Source: Tetrahymena thermophila SB210 (lineage: Eukaryota; Ciliophora; Oligohymenophorea; Hymenostomatida; Tetrahymenidae). Taken from it: 64,000 nucleotides of DNA. Position numbers and translations under genes: made by a program. The notes below the pieces were generated by a model, which saw only the letters and a program-made list of their open reading frames with translations, was not told where the DNA came from and did no database searches. The stretch is from contig NW_002476413.1 in NCBI RefSeq assembly GCF_000189635.1, positions 806,001 through 870,000 on the forward strand, given 5' to 3'. How positions within the stretch are numbered: the stretch's first letter is position 1; the number at the start of each line of letters is the position of its first letter. Of the stretch, positions 14,501 to 27,437 are shown piece by piece.

Positions 14501-16488
14501 ATAATAGCAACTATAATTTTATACATAGAAGTAATAGCAACTATAATTTTTTACATCGAAGTAATAGTAATAAAAATAGGGATTATATGAATGATTCTAT
14601 TAATAGATCATAGCAGGACTTGATTAACTAGCCTATGACAGAATCTTACTTAATTACACGATCAACTAATGCTACAAGAATAACTTAGGACTTTGACTTT
14701 TTAACTTAGTTAGAGTAAATTTAAGAAAAGGAAAATGGACAATCTAAAATTTTGTCAGGTTTGAAGCCTCTTTTTTTAGAAATGAAAATCATCAAAAAGA
14801 CCTTTTAGATGCTTGAAGAAGTTATCAATTATTAGATTCAAGCATACTCTCAAGATGAGCAGGATACAATGAAAACTCTTTTCCATTTTTCTAAGGCCAA
14901 AAGCACATTTTAAAATCTTCAAAATTTAACTGGACTGAGTCGTTGCTATTTTAATCTAGGAATAATTTACCTATTAAAAAATGAATATGAATAATCATGT
15001 GAGTATTTTGAAGCATCTGTGACACAAAGTTTGCAGCTTATTGGGATAGACTGTTTAGATTAAATAAATGAAAATATGTTTGTAAACATATAAGATGATT
15101 AAAAAGACTAGCTATTTATATTTTGCAAGAGAATACTATCATATGCACATTCAATAAAGTAACAATCTCTTGAACTAGCCTAGGAAGAACTCCAATAAAA
15201 GTAATAATAATAAGTTATAAATTAACTGAATAAGAAATCTTCAATCAAATATTTAATGTTGAGGTCAATAAGATTATTCAAGGTAGTATAAAAAATTACC
15301 TATAATTGTTATTAAAAAAGTCCTTTCCAAGATATATTTTTAATATTTTTGTATTAAGAAATGATAGAAATGTTTATTTATCTCTAATAAACTCATGAAG
15401 TTGATTAATATTTTGATAAATCAAATGCTTTACTAGAAGTAAATTTATATAAGTTAGAATTAAATAATAACAATACTAAAGATAAGAAATATTTAGAATA
15501 ATTAAAAACAAAAAACATAATTTTAGAATTATTAAAAACTAAACAAAAGTTTTTATCAGGGATAATTGAAAAGTAAAACAAGAATTATAAACAAGCTCTT
15601 GAGTATTTTACTTAAAGTTTGGAATATGGTACACATTTTAACCCTTTCTTCAGATAAAAAGTGATTTAAAACATAAAGCTCTTATTTGATGAGCTCTAAT
15701 TATAAGGAAAAGTGATAGATGAACAATTTGATGACTTTGACAGCAATACTCCAATAGACTTAGTTTATGCAATTCAATTAAACTCAATGTCCTCATTTAT
15801 AATAGCAGAATCCTGCCTTGAAAATATAAAAAAATCAAATTTTTTCAAAAAAAATGATCGAATTTAAATAGTCATTTTCAATTAAGAACTCGATGTATTG
15901 TTACCTTATACTTAGATAAAGAGTGATTACCAATACTAGTTAATGATAAGCTCAATATAAAAAATTGGACTTAAAACAACTTTAAATCAAAACTTAAATT
16001 TAAAAAAACTAGATTATATCTAAGCAATCAATTAAACTTTAGATCATGTCTATGAATTTAAAGAGTCATAATTGGTTTAACTAGAGGAAATATATAAGCT
16101 TAATATTAAATATAATAAAAATAAAGAAGATTCATTTTCTTAATAATTATAAAAACATTATTAGATCATTAAATAAAATGATTTAAATTAAAGAAAAAAA
16201 ATAATAATTTTACAAAGTTCAGATCAGTTCACTTAAAACGATCTCACCATAAAAAAAAGTTTTATCAAATTATAAAAAATTTTAAAATTAGAAAAACCCA
16301 CTGTTTTTCATTTAATAGACTACCAATCAATTATTGATAAAAAGCAAGGGAAGCCATTTTAATCAGATTTCATTGAATATCAGTCATTCTACGAAGAAAA
16401 CAAGTTAATCACTAAATTAAATAAGCTGAGAAACTCTGAAATGCTCAACCCAGAGTATGAATTTATGACCATCTTAAATAACTACTGA
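11544..16488 (+). CDS. Cache-ectodomain / TPR / vWA-like transmembrane protein, array copy 3
   Basis: Nine exons (11544-11656, 11755-11854, 11938-12001, 12061-12236, 12296-12417, 12468-12577, 12634-12830, 13542-13783, 13836-16488) sum to 3,777 nt, or 1,258 residues. Approximate layout: anchor 7-30, Cache ectodomain 38-425 (NECPPDVY, EPYDPRCRPWY, GYFFYEPYLDAI), second membrane segment 426-447 (IPLIVEFVALSCLIFVFII), variable linker 450-720 with a repeated NSNYNF(I/L)HRS element, TPR-like 725-775 and 943-983, and vWA-like 1012-1135 (PIDLVYAIQLNS, DRIQIVIFNQ, VLLPYT). It is closest to copy 1. Intron 7 is unusually long (711 nt) and carries an internal duplication, described separately. The frame closes exactly at TGA 16486-16488. 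Confidence 0.9.
13091..13565. repeat. Direct repeat inside intron 7 of array copy 3
   Basis: Two ~232-bp imperfect copies lie back to back (about 13091-13322 and 13323-13565). The unit ends with the 3' splice site and the first bases of exon 8. The upstream copy therefore carries a second acceptor-like site (CTAAG then ATATTTTATC at 13303) ahead of the real one (CTTAG then ATATTTTATC, exon start 13542). The upstream copy diverges after ~12 bases of exon-like sequence. Confidence 0.75.
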
Positions 16489-17157
16489 TTATATATTTTT
16501 ATTATAAATAAATTAATATAATTATCAATTTAATCTATAAATACGCTATATTTTAATACTTTTTATCATAGAATTTAACATTTTTTTAATTAAATCAAAC
16601 GATTAAAATTTTTTTTCATAAATTTTTAAAAAAATAGTTCTTACTTATTATAAATTCTTTATTTGAAAAAATCCTTTAAAATGTTCATTTTAAATGCTGT
16701 TCTACTAATTTATTATCATTAAATTTAAAAAATATCAATGTGAAAATTAGATCATTAAAAAATAAATTATAATAAATTAAGATATAGAAGAATTTTTCAA
16801 AAAATAATTAAATTTCTATGACTTTTTAGAATCTTAAAAGTAAAAAATTATAATTAAAAAACTAATTTAAATGTAAAGAGATATTAAAAATACATTAAAG
16901 TATTTATAAAGATTCTTAATTTTAGTGGAATATAATTATTAATAATAAATATATTTAAATATATAATATTTTTATAATTTAAATATTTGACTTAATTTAT
17001 TTTCATAATATCTTTCTGGCTATGATTACAAAATAATATATTGATTTGGAGAACTACGTATTTTTATATATAGTTAATAATTATTATTATTATTAAAAAT
17101 CTAATAATAATAATTATAATAATAGAAAAGGAAAGAGTAGGAGATAGATACCTATAA
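16489..17157. other. Intergenic spacer between array copies 3 and 4
   Basis: A/T-rich, with ATT/TAA microsatellite-like runs just before the next start (about 17080-17125). No gene seen. Confidence 0.6.
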
Positions 17158-20100
17158 ATGAAGCTTTTAATAATTAGACTCATAGTTACTGTATCTATTC
17201 CTTTGATAACAGGAGTTGCTATTGTATTAAGCATATTTTACTAAAGTCTTTGGCTTGCTTTGGATTCATGGTAGGTTATAAATTAAAGATTTAAACACAA
17301 TTCTACTTTATACATTAAGGATTAATGCAAAGTAGAATAATTAAAAATTATTTTCAAATCCTTCATTATTTAAATAAATAATTAATTAAAATAGGGAATA
17401 AGATAGTCTTTTATGGATTAACTCAACACAAAAGCAAATACTGCATAATTCTGTTATTTCTATGTAATACATTGAGGAGCATAGCTTCACTTAAGTATAT
17501 ATTTAAGATATTATTATGTGTCTCTACAAAATATATGATATCAAATATCTACAAATAATGAAACAAATACAATTTTTAATATTAAATAGCTCTAACTTCA
17601 CTTGATTATATCAAACAACTTAATATAAAAATATTATAAAAAAATGATCAAAAGTAATTTTTTATTGAATATAATTTTATATTTTTAAAAATTCTTTACT
17701 TTTTTGTAGTAAATCCCTCATCTAGATTTTTAAAATGCTCTTATAGAGAACTAGTTTTTAATGAGTGTCCTCGAGAAATTTATGTAAAACTAAACCAAAG
17801 CATATTTTATCTTGATTTGTATTTTGTTAGGGACACTTTTTAATTTAACAAACTAACGGCTATGCAATAAGAATTTATTTTAATGGTAAGGAGAATTTAG
17901 AAGTGTGTGAATGAATAATCAGTACATTTTTTAAATTATATAGAATGAATTTATTTCTTACTATGGAAGAGCAGCAACTTTAGCTTCATTTAATAATCAA
18001 TTATTAAAAATACAAACATTTTACAATTCAGACACAACATCGATATTAGCACATATCCCTTCTAGGTATATTTTTTACAGCAAGTATTAGTGATTTAAAA
18101 ATTATAAAAAGATACGAAAACTTTACTAACTCAGACTATGAAAATTGTTTTGGAGACAATTTTATAGAACCATTTGATCCTAGGTGCAGATCGTGGTATT
18201 TATATGCATAATAGCATGAAGGTATTAATTTAAAACAAGCATTCAAAAAATAAGAATTAATTATATTATAAAGGATACTTTTTTTATGAACCCTATCTAG
18301 ATGCAGTAGAGGGTAACTTAGAGATGACTCTTTCAAGCTAAATTGTATTTAATTCTGAGTTTAAATCTGTTAACAGTATTGACTTAGAGATGAGTTCATT
18401 TGTGGATCTCTTTAAAACCTCAGTGAGCAAAAACTCTTATCCTGTTTTATTTCACGAATTCAATAATAAGGTAAATAAATAAATAATAATAATAATAATA
18501 ATATATTTTAAACTTTCTTTGCAAATTAGAAATATTAAAGCAAAATTTAAATACTAAAGCTATTAATATTATTTGAATAGGTATTTTATCATCCATTACT
18601 TTTAGGTTCTAATATCAAATCTTGGGAAGACTTAGAATTTCAAAATATAACCATTTACTGTAAAGATTCAATTGAAGTTTGCAACATTGAGAAATAAATT
18701 TTCTCTTAAATGTTAAACTAAACTGTGTAATTCATTCAAAAAGGAAATTACTCTATTTAAGAAAATATAAACACAGATAATTTATATTAATACTGGACAA
18801 AATACAACGTAAAACAGTAATTAATTAATTAATTCTTATAATATTTTAATTTATTTAGTATTATTTTTATAAGAATAAGTTTAGTTTATCCCATAAACAG
18901 CTTAATTTAAAAATATAAAACTTAATAGCCTTATTCTAAAACAATTATACTTACTGCTAAAGTGATGAATGATATAAGTGACTCTTTGAAACTATTCAAT
19001 ATTTTAGACACTAATATTATAAGGATTCCTCTTTTAATAGAATTTATTTTATTAAGTGCTTCGATATTGATATTTATAGTTAGATATGGGTAATTCCAAA
19101 TATATTAAGTGCAATATCCAATCTAGCTTTTAATAAAATTTCTAGAATACAGCTTGAAGGAGCAGTAGCATTTTCATGAATAAATTACATAAAAAAAATA
19201 AAATTTAAATACTCAGTTACCAAGCACATAAAAAAAGCAATAAAATTGCAAAAAAATTCTCAATAAAAGTGAATATGATGAAAAAAATAACTTAGAAGAA
19301 CAAAAAAGTTTTTTTCTTTTTCATTAAAAAGATCTTAATAGCTAAATTTTGATAAGATCAAGAATCAACAGAAGGAGTAGAGAAGAATAATAACTATAAT
19401 AGTCTAAAATGAAATTGCTAACAAGGAAAAATTTAGATGAAATAGATTAAACTTTTGAAAAATCAAACAACAGCTATGAATTTTCAAAGAGTTAATATTA
19501 AAGTTAAATATTTAATTCTAACAATAATAGTTTTACCCCTAATTATAACAGAAAAATCTAATAAGGGAATTAAAATTTTTAAGATTTGAGAATAAAGCTA
19601 CATAATTTTAATGAAGATATGGTATTTAGTTCTATTACTGAATCATAGTAATCACATGATAATAAAATTCGAAAAGATAAAATACTTTAAGGACTTAAAC
19701 CTCTATTTTTAGAAATGAAAATAATTAAATAAACATTTTAAATGCTAGAAAGTGTCCTAAATTATTAGATTGATGCCTACTCAAAAGACTCAAATAATAA
19801 TCTGAATACATTATTTCATTTTACAAAAGCTAAAAGCACATTTTAATAATTAAAAAATCAAACAGGAGTTTCTCGTTGCTATTTTAATCTAGGAATAATT
19901 TACTTGCTGAATTAAGAATATAGTTTGGCTTGTCAGTATTTTGAATCTGCGATATATTTAAATTCACAAATTTTCGACATTGTCTCTCTTTGTAATATTC
20001 AGGAGAAAATATTATAAAATTTATAAAGCTAAACCGAAGAATAACTTTTTATTTTTTGCAAAAGGATTTTTACACTTGCTTATACTTCAAAGCAATTTTC

Positions 20101-21490
20101 ATTCTAAACTATGACTAAAGAGTAAGATAATTATTAAGCTAACTAATCATTATATTTTACTAAATAAATTATTCATGATAAATTAACAAACTAATACTCT
20201 AATGATCTAACAAAAATGAGCTAGACATCTTATTAATACTTAATGAAAGCTTTAGAATTATATTTAATTTTAGAAAAAATAATATTAAATAAAAGTAAAT
20301 GTTTTTCTAAAACATTTATAATATATTTATATTTAGAAATATATGAAATTTTTATTTAATTAAGCAAGTAAGATTCAATTCAAGCCTACTTTTAAATTAT
20401 AAATCAGCTAATATAAAAGCCATCATATCCAACAGTCAAAAATATTTAATTAAAAAGCTATTTAGAAAATAAAATAGTAGAAGAAAAATCTAAATTTTTT
20501 TAAGATGAATCAACAAGTACCTTAAAAAACTAAAATACCTTTTAATTAAAAGTAAATTAGGAATAAAATTAAATTATTTTAGAAATATTAAGGAGCAAAT
20601 TCAAATATTTGTAAGGTCTTTCAGAAAAAGGAAGAAAAAACTACTACACAGCATCATTATTTTTAACTTAATGTTTAGAAGAAGGAATACACTACAGTCC
20701 ATTTCTTAGAGTGAAAGCTATTTAGAACCTAAAAGAGATATTTTAAATAAACTAATTGAAATAATAAGACTATTTTTCATATGTAGCATTACAAGAAGAA
20801 GAAAATCAAACGCCTTTTGATATTTTTATTTTAATCTAATTAGATTGCGTTTTTTACACTTCAACTTATGAATCTTGTCTTGAAAACTTAAAAAGATAAA
20901 AATTTTTTAAATAAAATGATAGATTATAAGCTGTCATCTTCCATGAAGAACTAAGTATTTGTATTCCTTTGACTAAAATTTAAAGTGACCATCACTGGTA
21001 GTTGATGATCGATTCTATAAAATTATTTGGAAGAGATATTTTCTACTAACAAAAAGAAAAAAGATAATAAATAAGCTGGCAGTAAGCTTTATTTAGTACT
21101 TTTGATTATTTATGTGACTTAAATATTGAAGATTTTTAAAATCTAAATAAAATTTATAAAAAGAATTTTGTTTAAAATAAATAAGAAAATTAAAGTTAAA
21201 AAAGACAAAAGTGTATTTTGCTTTTTTCAAAACAACATTCTTCCAAAAAGATAAGCATACCTCAAAAATTAATTAATAACCAAAATATCCTTTCGCATCA
21301 TAAACCTTACGTTTTTCATCTAAATGAATTGCTGTAAGTAAGCAAAGAAATTGCTTAACAAATATATGAGCACATATATTATGAATAATTTACAGATGAA
21401 AATAAATTTATATCAAATATCATTAGCATAAGATAAAATGACCACTTTAAAGAGGAATAAGAACATTTATCAATTATAAACAATTGTTGA
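17158..21490 (+). CDS. Cache-ectodomain / TPR / vWA-like transmembrane protein, array copy 4
   Basis: Nine exons (17158-17270, 17395-17494, 17590-17653, 17710-17885, 17944-18065, 18112-18221, 18274-18470, 18581-18816, 18874-21490) give 1,244 residues. Motifs: anchor SIPLITGVAIVLSIFY, ectodomain NECPREIY, EPFDPRCRSWY and GYFFYEPYLDAV, second membrane segment IPLLIEFILLSASILIFIV, TPR-like SRCYFNLGIIYLLNQEY, and vWA-like DIFILIQLDCVF, DRLQAVIFHE and SICIPLT. Exon 8 is 6 nt shorter than in copies 1-3, a change shared with copy 5. Copies 4 and 5 thus form a subgroup, which also shares HHWQLM in the vWA-like domain. Intron 7 contains a TAA/AAT microsatellite at 18479-18505. Confidence 0.88.
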
Positions 21491-22130
21491 AAAATTAAAT
21501 TGATTTAAAGATTCTACTCTAATAGCCAACATGATTTAAATATCTCTCTAAAATTATGTTAAATTCTATTTTATTAAAAATAACTTTTAATTAAAACTAA
21601 AAGTATTAAATTTTATTAACATTTATTAAATTCTGTATTTATTTTATTTAGTAAAAAAATCTAAATATTTTTTGTTGATAAAATTATTTTTAAGTTAAGA
21701 AAAGATAAAATAGCAAATAAAAAATTAAGCTAAAAGATCAAATAAATGATATTAATTTTTTATTACTTAAAATTGAATGAATATTTAACTTAAATTTTAT
21801 CCTTACATTTGTTTGAATTTATTACAAAAATTAAAATAAGGTAATTTCAATTTAAAAAAATGTAAAGATTAAAATTATGTAATTAATAATTTGAAAAGAA
21901 AATGTAATCACTAAAACTTTTTTTTTTTCTCTAAAATTATTAATTCACCTTCTAACATAAATTGAATAGAGTTTTTAATTTTAGTAAAATTGTCTGATTA
22001 TTGTTGATTCATATTAATTAAGTGGTTAAAAAAAATTATTATTAATCAAAATAGCTTAATTACTTTTCAAATCATAATATTAAAACAACAAAAAGCAAAA
22101 AAAATAGTTAATAAATAAACAAAAATAAGA
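21491..22130. other. Intergenic spacer between array copies 4 and 5
   Basis: A/T-rich spacer with a T9 run near 21921. No gene or RNA recognised. Confidence 0.6.
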
Positions 22131-25100
22131 ATGAAGCTTTTAATCATTAGACTTATAACTACAGTTTCGTTTCCAATCATAACAGGAGTTGCCTTAGTTT
22201 TAATTCTATTTTATAAAAATCTCTGGGATGCTCTGAATTCATGGTAATATAAAACTTCGCTTATTTTGATACAATTTTAACACCTTCTTTTATTTAAGAG
22301 AATCATTTTATAAAAATTAAGTTTGTCAAATTTCAAAAATTTTAAACAAAAATAGGGAGGAAGACAGTCTTTCGTGGATAAATTAGACATAAAAATAGAT
22401 ACTGCGCAATTCTGTTTTTTCTTAGTAATTAATAGAGCAGCATAGCTTTAGTTAAGTATATCCATTTTTAAATAAAAATTTAAATTCGCCTTTACAATAT
22501 AGTATATAATATATTCTTTTTTATATATTTATAATAGCTTTAACTACACCTTGTTATTATAAAAAGTTTGATAAATAAATATTACGAATCCAAAATAAAA
22601 AGTAAAATTTATAAGTTATTTTTTAGTTTTTAAAAATTTACTATTTGAAGCTAACAAAGATTCACAATAATTGAAATGTTCATACTAAGAGTTAGTCCAA
22701 AAGAAATGTCCTTAAATTATATATAAATTATTAAACTAAAGCACATTTTACGTAGATTTGTATTTTGCTAGAGAAAATTTCTAATTTGATTTACTAACAA
22801 CACAACAATAAGATTTTATAAATATGGTAAATAATTTTATTTGAAGAGTTATTTAAATATTAATTTACTTTGTTTTTGCTATTTAATAGAATGAATTTAT
22901 CTCCTTTTATGGGAGAGCTGCAATCGTTGCTTCTATTAATAACGATTTGTTGAAAATATAAACTATTTATAACTCAGATACAACTTCTATCCTAGCTCAT
23001 ATTCCTTCTAGGTATGTTATTGAATTTTAGAAGACAATATTATTACTAATAGAAAGACACAACTTGATTTATGATAAGTTCAAATGAAATATTTTAATTT
23101 AAAAAGATACGAAAATTTCACTGATTCAGATTATGAAGATTGCTTAGGTAAAAATTTTACAGAACCCTATGATCCTAGATGCAGACCTTGGTATCTATAT
23201 GCTCAATAACATAAAGGTATTTCTTAATTTTCATCACAATTATAATAATAATTTTTAATTTTTCAGGCTATTTTTTTTATGAGCCCTACTTAGATGCTAT
23301 TGAAAATAATTTAGTTATGACTCTATCAAGCTAAATAGAATACAATTCTGTATTTAAATCTGTTATTAGTATTGATTTTGAGATGAATTAAATAGTTTAA
23401 TTATATAAAGCTACTTAAACTTAAAATGACTATTCAGTTTTATTTCACGAGTTCAATAACACAGTAAATAATCTAAACAATCAAATAATATTGATTAATT
23501 TAAATTTAAATAGGTGTTTTACCATCCATTACTTTATGGCACTAATTTAACATCTTGGGTTGACCTTGAATTTTAAAATATAACAAATAATTGTTCTTAT
23601 TAGCAATAAGACTGCTTGATAGAAAAACAAAAATTCTCTTAAATGTTAGACTCTACTGTTTACTTTATTAAAAATGGAAAATTTTCTATAGATTAAGATA
23701 TAAACACAACCTAATTATATTAATTTTGGACAAGAAATGGCGAAAAATAGTAATTTTTTTTTGTTTTAAAATCATAAATTGAATAATTTTAAATTTTAAG
23801 TTAAAAAAATTTATATCAATTTAATATTAATAATACAGATAGTTTTCATAAATTAAGGCTCCACATAACTTATTTTTTTAATAATTTTTACCATAATTAA
23901 TTTCTTATTTAAATTTTATTTTTTTAAAATAAATGGCCTTAATTATAGAGTGTTTATAGTAAATATTTAAAATAATTTAAATTAATTTAAAAGAATTAGC
24001 ATAGTCTTACCAGTTTAGAGTCAGATATCAAAATATAATACACAACAACCATATTCAAATGCAATTATTCTAACAGCAAGAGTAATCAGTGATAAAAGTG
24101 ACACATTAAAATTATTCAACATTTTGAATTTTTAAATAATTTAAATTCCTCTAATTATAGAATTTATTATATTAAGCACTTTAATTTTAGTATTTATTAT
24201 CAGATATGGATTATTTTAAATTTACTAAGTTTAGCAGCCAATAGAATTGTTAAAAGTCTTTTTAGAAAATAGTTTAATGCAATAGCAACAATGCTATTCA
24301 TAAACAAAGGATAAAAAATAAAATGTTATAAATCCTTCTTTCATAATTACAAAAAAACTATAAAGTAAATTTAAAATGGCAAAAGCTTAACAAGATAAAA
24401 ATATTTTTGAGGGATAATAATAAAATTAAATATTAATGTATAATAATGTTAATAATATTTCTTAATCTAATTTCATCATTAATAATGGTCGAGAGTCTTA
24501 AATTGAACAATCAAAGATTCGATTGTTGAACAGAAAAACATTTGATGACTTTGCTTAACTTGCTGAAAAGTTTAGTTTAAGTTCAGAAAATTAAAAATAT
24601 CAAAATGTATCTGAAAATTTCACTTTTGAATTAAATTAAAACGTCTTTAGCCCTATCTCAAATAACAATCTACTTAAAAATAAAAATATGTGGAATCTAA
24701 AAACAAAGTTATAAAAATGCTAAGAAGAATTATCATTTATTAAAAAATATCCAATTAATTAGTAGGAAAAAGTAATTTACTAAGATAAAATTCTTCATGG
24801 TTTGAAACCTCTCTTTTTAGAGATGAAAATTATTAAAAAAGCATTCTAAATGCTTGAAAGTGTAGTAAATTATTAAATAGATGCTTATACAAGAGATTCA
24901 AAAGATACAGTGAATTCTCTCTTTCACTTCACAAAAGCTAAGAGTACATTTTAGCAGCTGTAAAATTCAACAGGAATGTGTCGCTGTTACTTCAACTTAG
25001 GAATAATTTATTTACTGTAGTAGGAATACTATTAAGCAAGCGAGTACTTTGAATCAGCGGTTTATTTGAATCTATAAATTATTGGAATAAATACTCTGCA

Positions 25101-26550
25101 TAATATGGATGAAAACTCGTTTTTATATCTTTAAAATTTACAGGAAGACTAATTGTTTATACTTTGCAAAAGAATAATTTCTCTAGCACATAGCTTAAAG
25201 CAACATTCTATTCAAATAGCTTCTGATTAAAAATCTATAAACAGTAAATAAGAAACAAAATTTGTTGAGTCTTCTTAGTAAATCCTACTTAAATCATTAG
25301 ATTTATATAAAATTATTGAAAAAATAATTTTTAATAGTAGCAAAAAATTTAGCTATATTTTAAAAATCTATATTTATTTAGAAATCATTGAAATTTTAGT
25401 TCTTTTAAGCAAGATAGATTAAGTTGAATTGTATTTCATCAAGCTTAATAAATTGTTTAGGATTGCTAATTATTTAAGTAAAAATACTCTGTCTTAATTT
25501 ATTACTGAAAAGAGAATTTCTAAAGAATTTTTTAAACAATTTTAAGATGAAACTATTTATAGCTTTAATGCTTCAAAGAATTAAAAGTAATTTTCCACTT
25601 CTATGAATAATGATGTGTAGGCAATTGTTTTAGGAATTTTAGAGAGCAAACAGAAGTTTTTGCTTGGCCAAGCAGAGAAGTAAAAAAAAAACTATTATTA
25701 GGCTTCATTACATTTTACTTAGAGTTTTGAAGTAGGAGCTCATTACAATCCATTTTTAAGAAAAAGAGCAATACAAAATCTAAGAGAAATGTTTTAAATA
25801 AATGGTATTAAATCTTAAGACTTAGTGTATGAATAAATAATTAATGATGAAGACATTCATAATAATCTGGGAGCATTTGATGTAGTTATATTGATTTAGC
25901 TGGATTGCATAATTAATTACTCTACATATGAAGCTTGTCTTGAGGATATTAAAAAATCTAATTTTTTTATAAAAAAGGATAAAATTTAAATCTTAGTTTT
26001 TCACTAAGAGATCAGTATTTTCATTCCATTCACTCATATTTAAAGCGACCATCACTGGCAATTAATGATGGATTCTCTAAAATAGTTTGGACAGCAAATT
26101 TTATATTCGTAAAGCAAAGGCAAACAATAAATAAGTTAGGAATAAGCTCTACTTTAATCCATATTTTTATCATAAAATCAAACTGTTCAAGATATTGTCT
26201 AACTTACATAAATAAACAACCAAAATTCAAAATAACTTAACAATGAAGATTTTGAATTGAAAAGAATGAAACTCATGCTTATTTTCTCAAAACAATAAAA
26301 TTAAAAATAAAATGATATGCAATAATTACTACATAAAATCTAAATGCTAGATTCATTTTAAAAAATCAAAGTGTTTCATATGAAATAATCGATGATAATA
26401 GATAGCACTAATTAATCTTTTTAATATAAAAATCTAATTTACGAATCTTTTTCAGATGAAAACAAATTTGTTTCTAATGTGCTTAAATAGAGAAATAATA
26501 AAGATTTTAAAGAAGAGTACGAATACATAACTATTCTAAATAATTCATGA
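22131..26550 (+). CDS. Cache-ectodomain / TPR / vWA-like transmembrane protein, array copy 5
   Basis: Nine exons (22131-22243, 22356-22455, 22538-22601, 22651-22826, 22890-23011, 23107-23216, 23267-23463, 23514-23749, 23994-26550) give 1,224 residues, the shortest copy. Motifs: anchor SFPIITGVALVLILFY, ectodomain KKCP, EPYDPRCRPWY and GYFFYEPYLDAI, second membrane segment IPLIIEFIILSTLILVFII, TPR-like CRYCFN-type helix (CRCYFNLGIIYLL), and vWA-like DVVILIQLDCII, DKIQILVFHQ and IFIPFT. The linker is Q/N-rich. I read exon 9 codon by codon and it is uninterrupted to TGA at 26548-26550. This is the last member of the array; the downstream neighbour is unrelated. Confidence 0.88.
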
Positions 26551-27437
26551 ATAATCTAGCTAAAAAATATATTTATACTAATGATAGAACAAGAATATAT
26601 TTATATATAACTATAAAATATATATAATAAAAGACATGGAGAGAAATAAAAAGCATAAAAATGAATTGGTGGGAGGACAAATAACCAAAGTAAACTAGTA
26701 GACTGTAGAAAATAAAATAAAATAATATACAGTAAATATTGATAAATGAAAATGTAAATATGGATATTTGAGATATGTATGATATAAATTATTTTAAAAA
26801 AGATAATTATAAAAATGAGTCAAATATGTATGTTGATTTTGTGCTCGTGCTGTGCGTGGCAAGATTTGACAAATGTTTATTTTCTCTTATTAATTTAAAT
26901 AGTTATTATTATTTTTCTCAACAAAGTAGAGATATTTAAATATTAATAAAAAATACATTATCTGTTTATTTATTATCTATTTTTACCAAAATAAATTGAT
27001 GAAAAATTAAAGTATTTTGAAAAATCATTTTAGCTTTAAAAACATTGATTCTCACAAAATCAAATTAGATATTTGAGATATGTATGATATAAATTATTTT
27101 AAAAAAGATAATTATAAAAATAAGTCAAATATGCTGATTTTGTGTTCATACGTATATGACAAGATTTGACTGATGTTTGTTTATTTTCTCTTATTAATTT
27201 AAATAGTTATTATTTTTTTTTTTCTGAAAAACGTAGAAAAATTTAGATATTAATAAAAAATACATTATCTGTTTATTTATTATCTATTTTGATCGAATTT
27301 AGCCTTTAAATAAAATTTTTATGATTTTACATATATGGAAATCAAATTAAAAGTCAATATTTATTTTAATAAATAGAACAAAAATAAATAGAAAAAAAGT
27401 TCTTTAAAAAAAAAAGCTTAAAAGTAATATTTTAAAT
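26551..27437. repeat. Spacer with a direct repeat of ~225 bp
   Basis: Two imperfect direct copies occur about 305 bp apart (about 26763-26990 and 27068-27290), both opening with GATATTTGAGATATGTATGA and ending with TTTATTATCTATTTT. Each holds a slightly G+C-richer patch around TTGTGCTC/TTGTGTTC. I see no open frame and no RNA fold that I can name. Confidence 0.7.
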
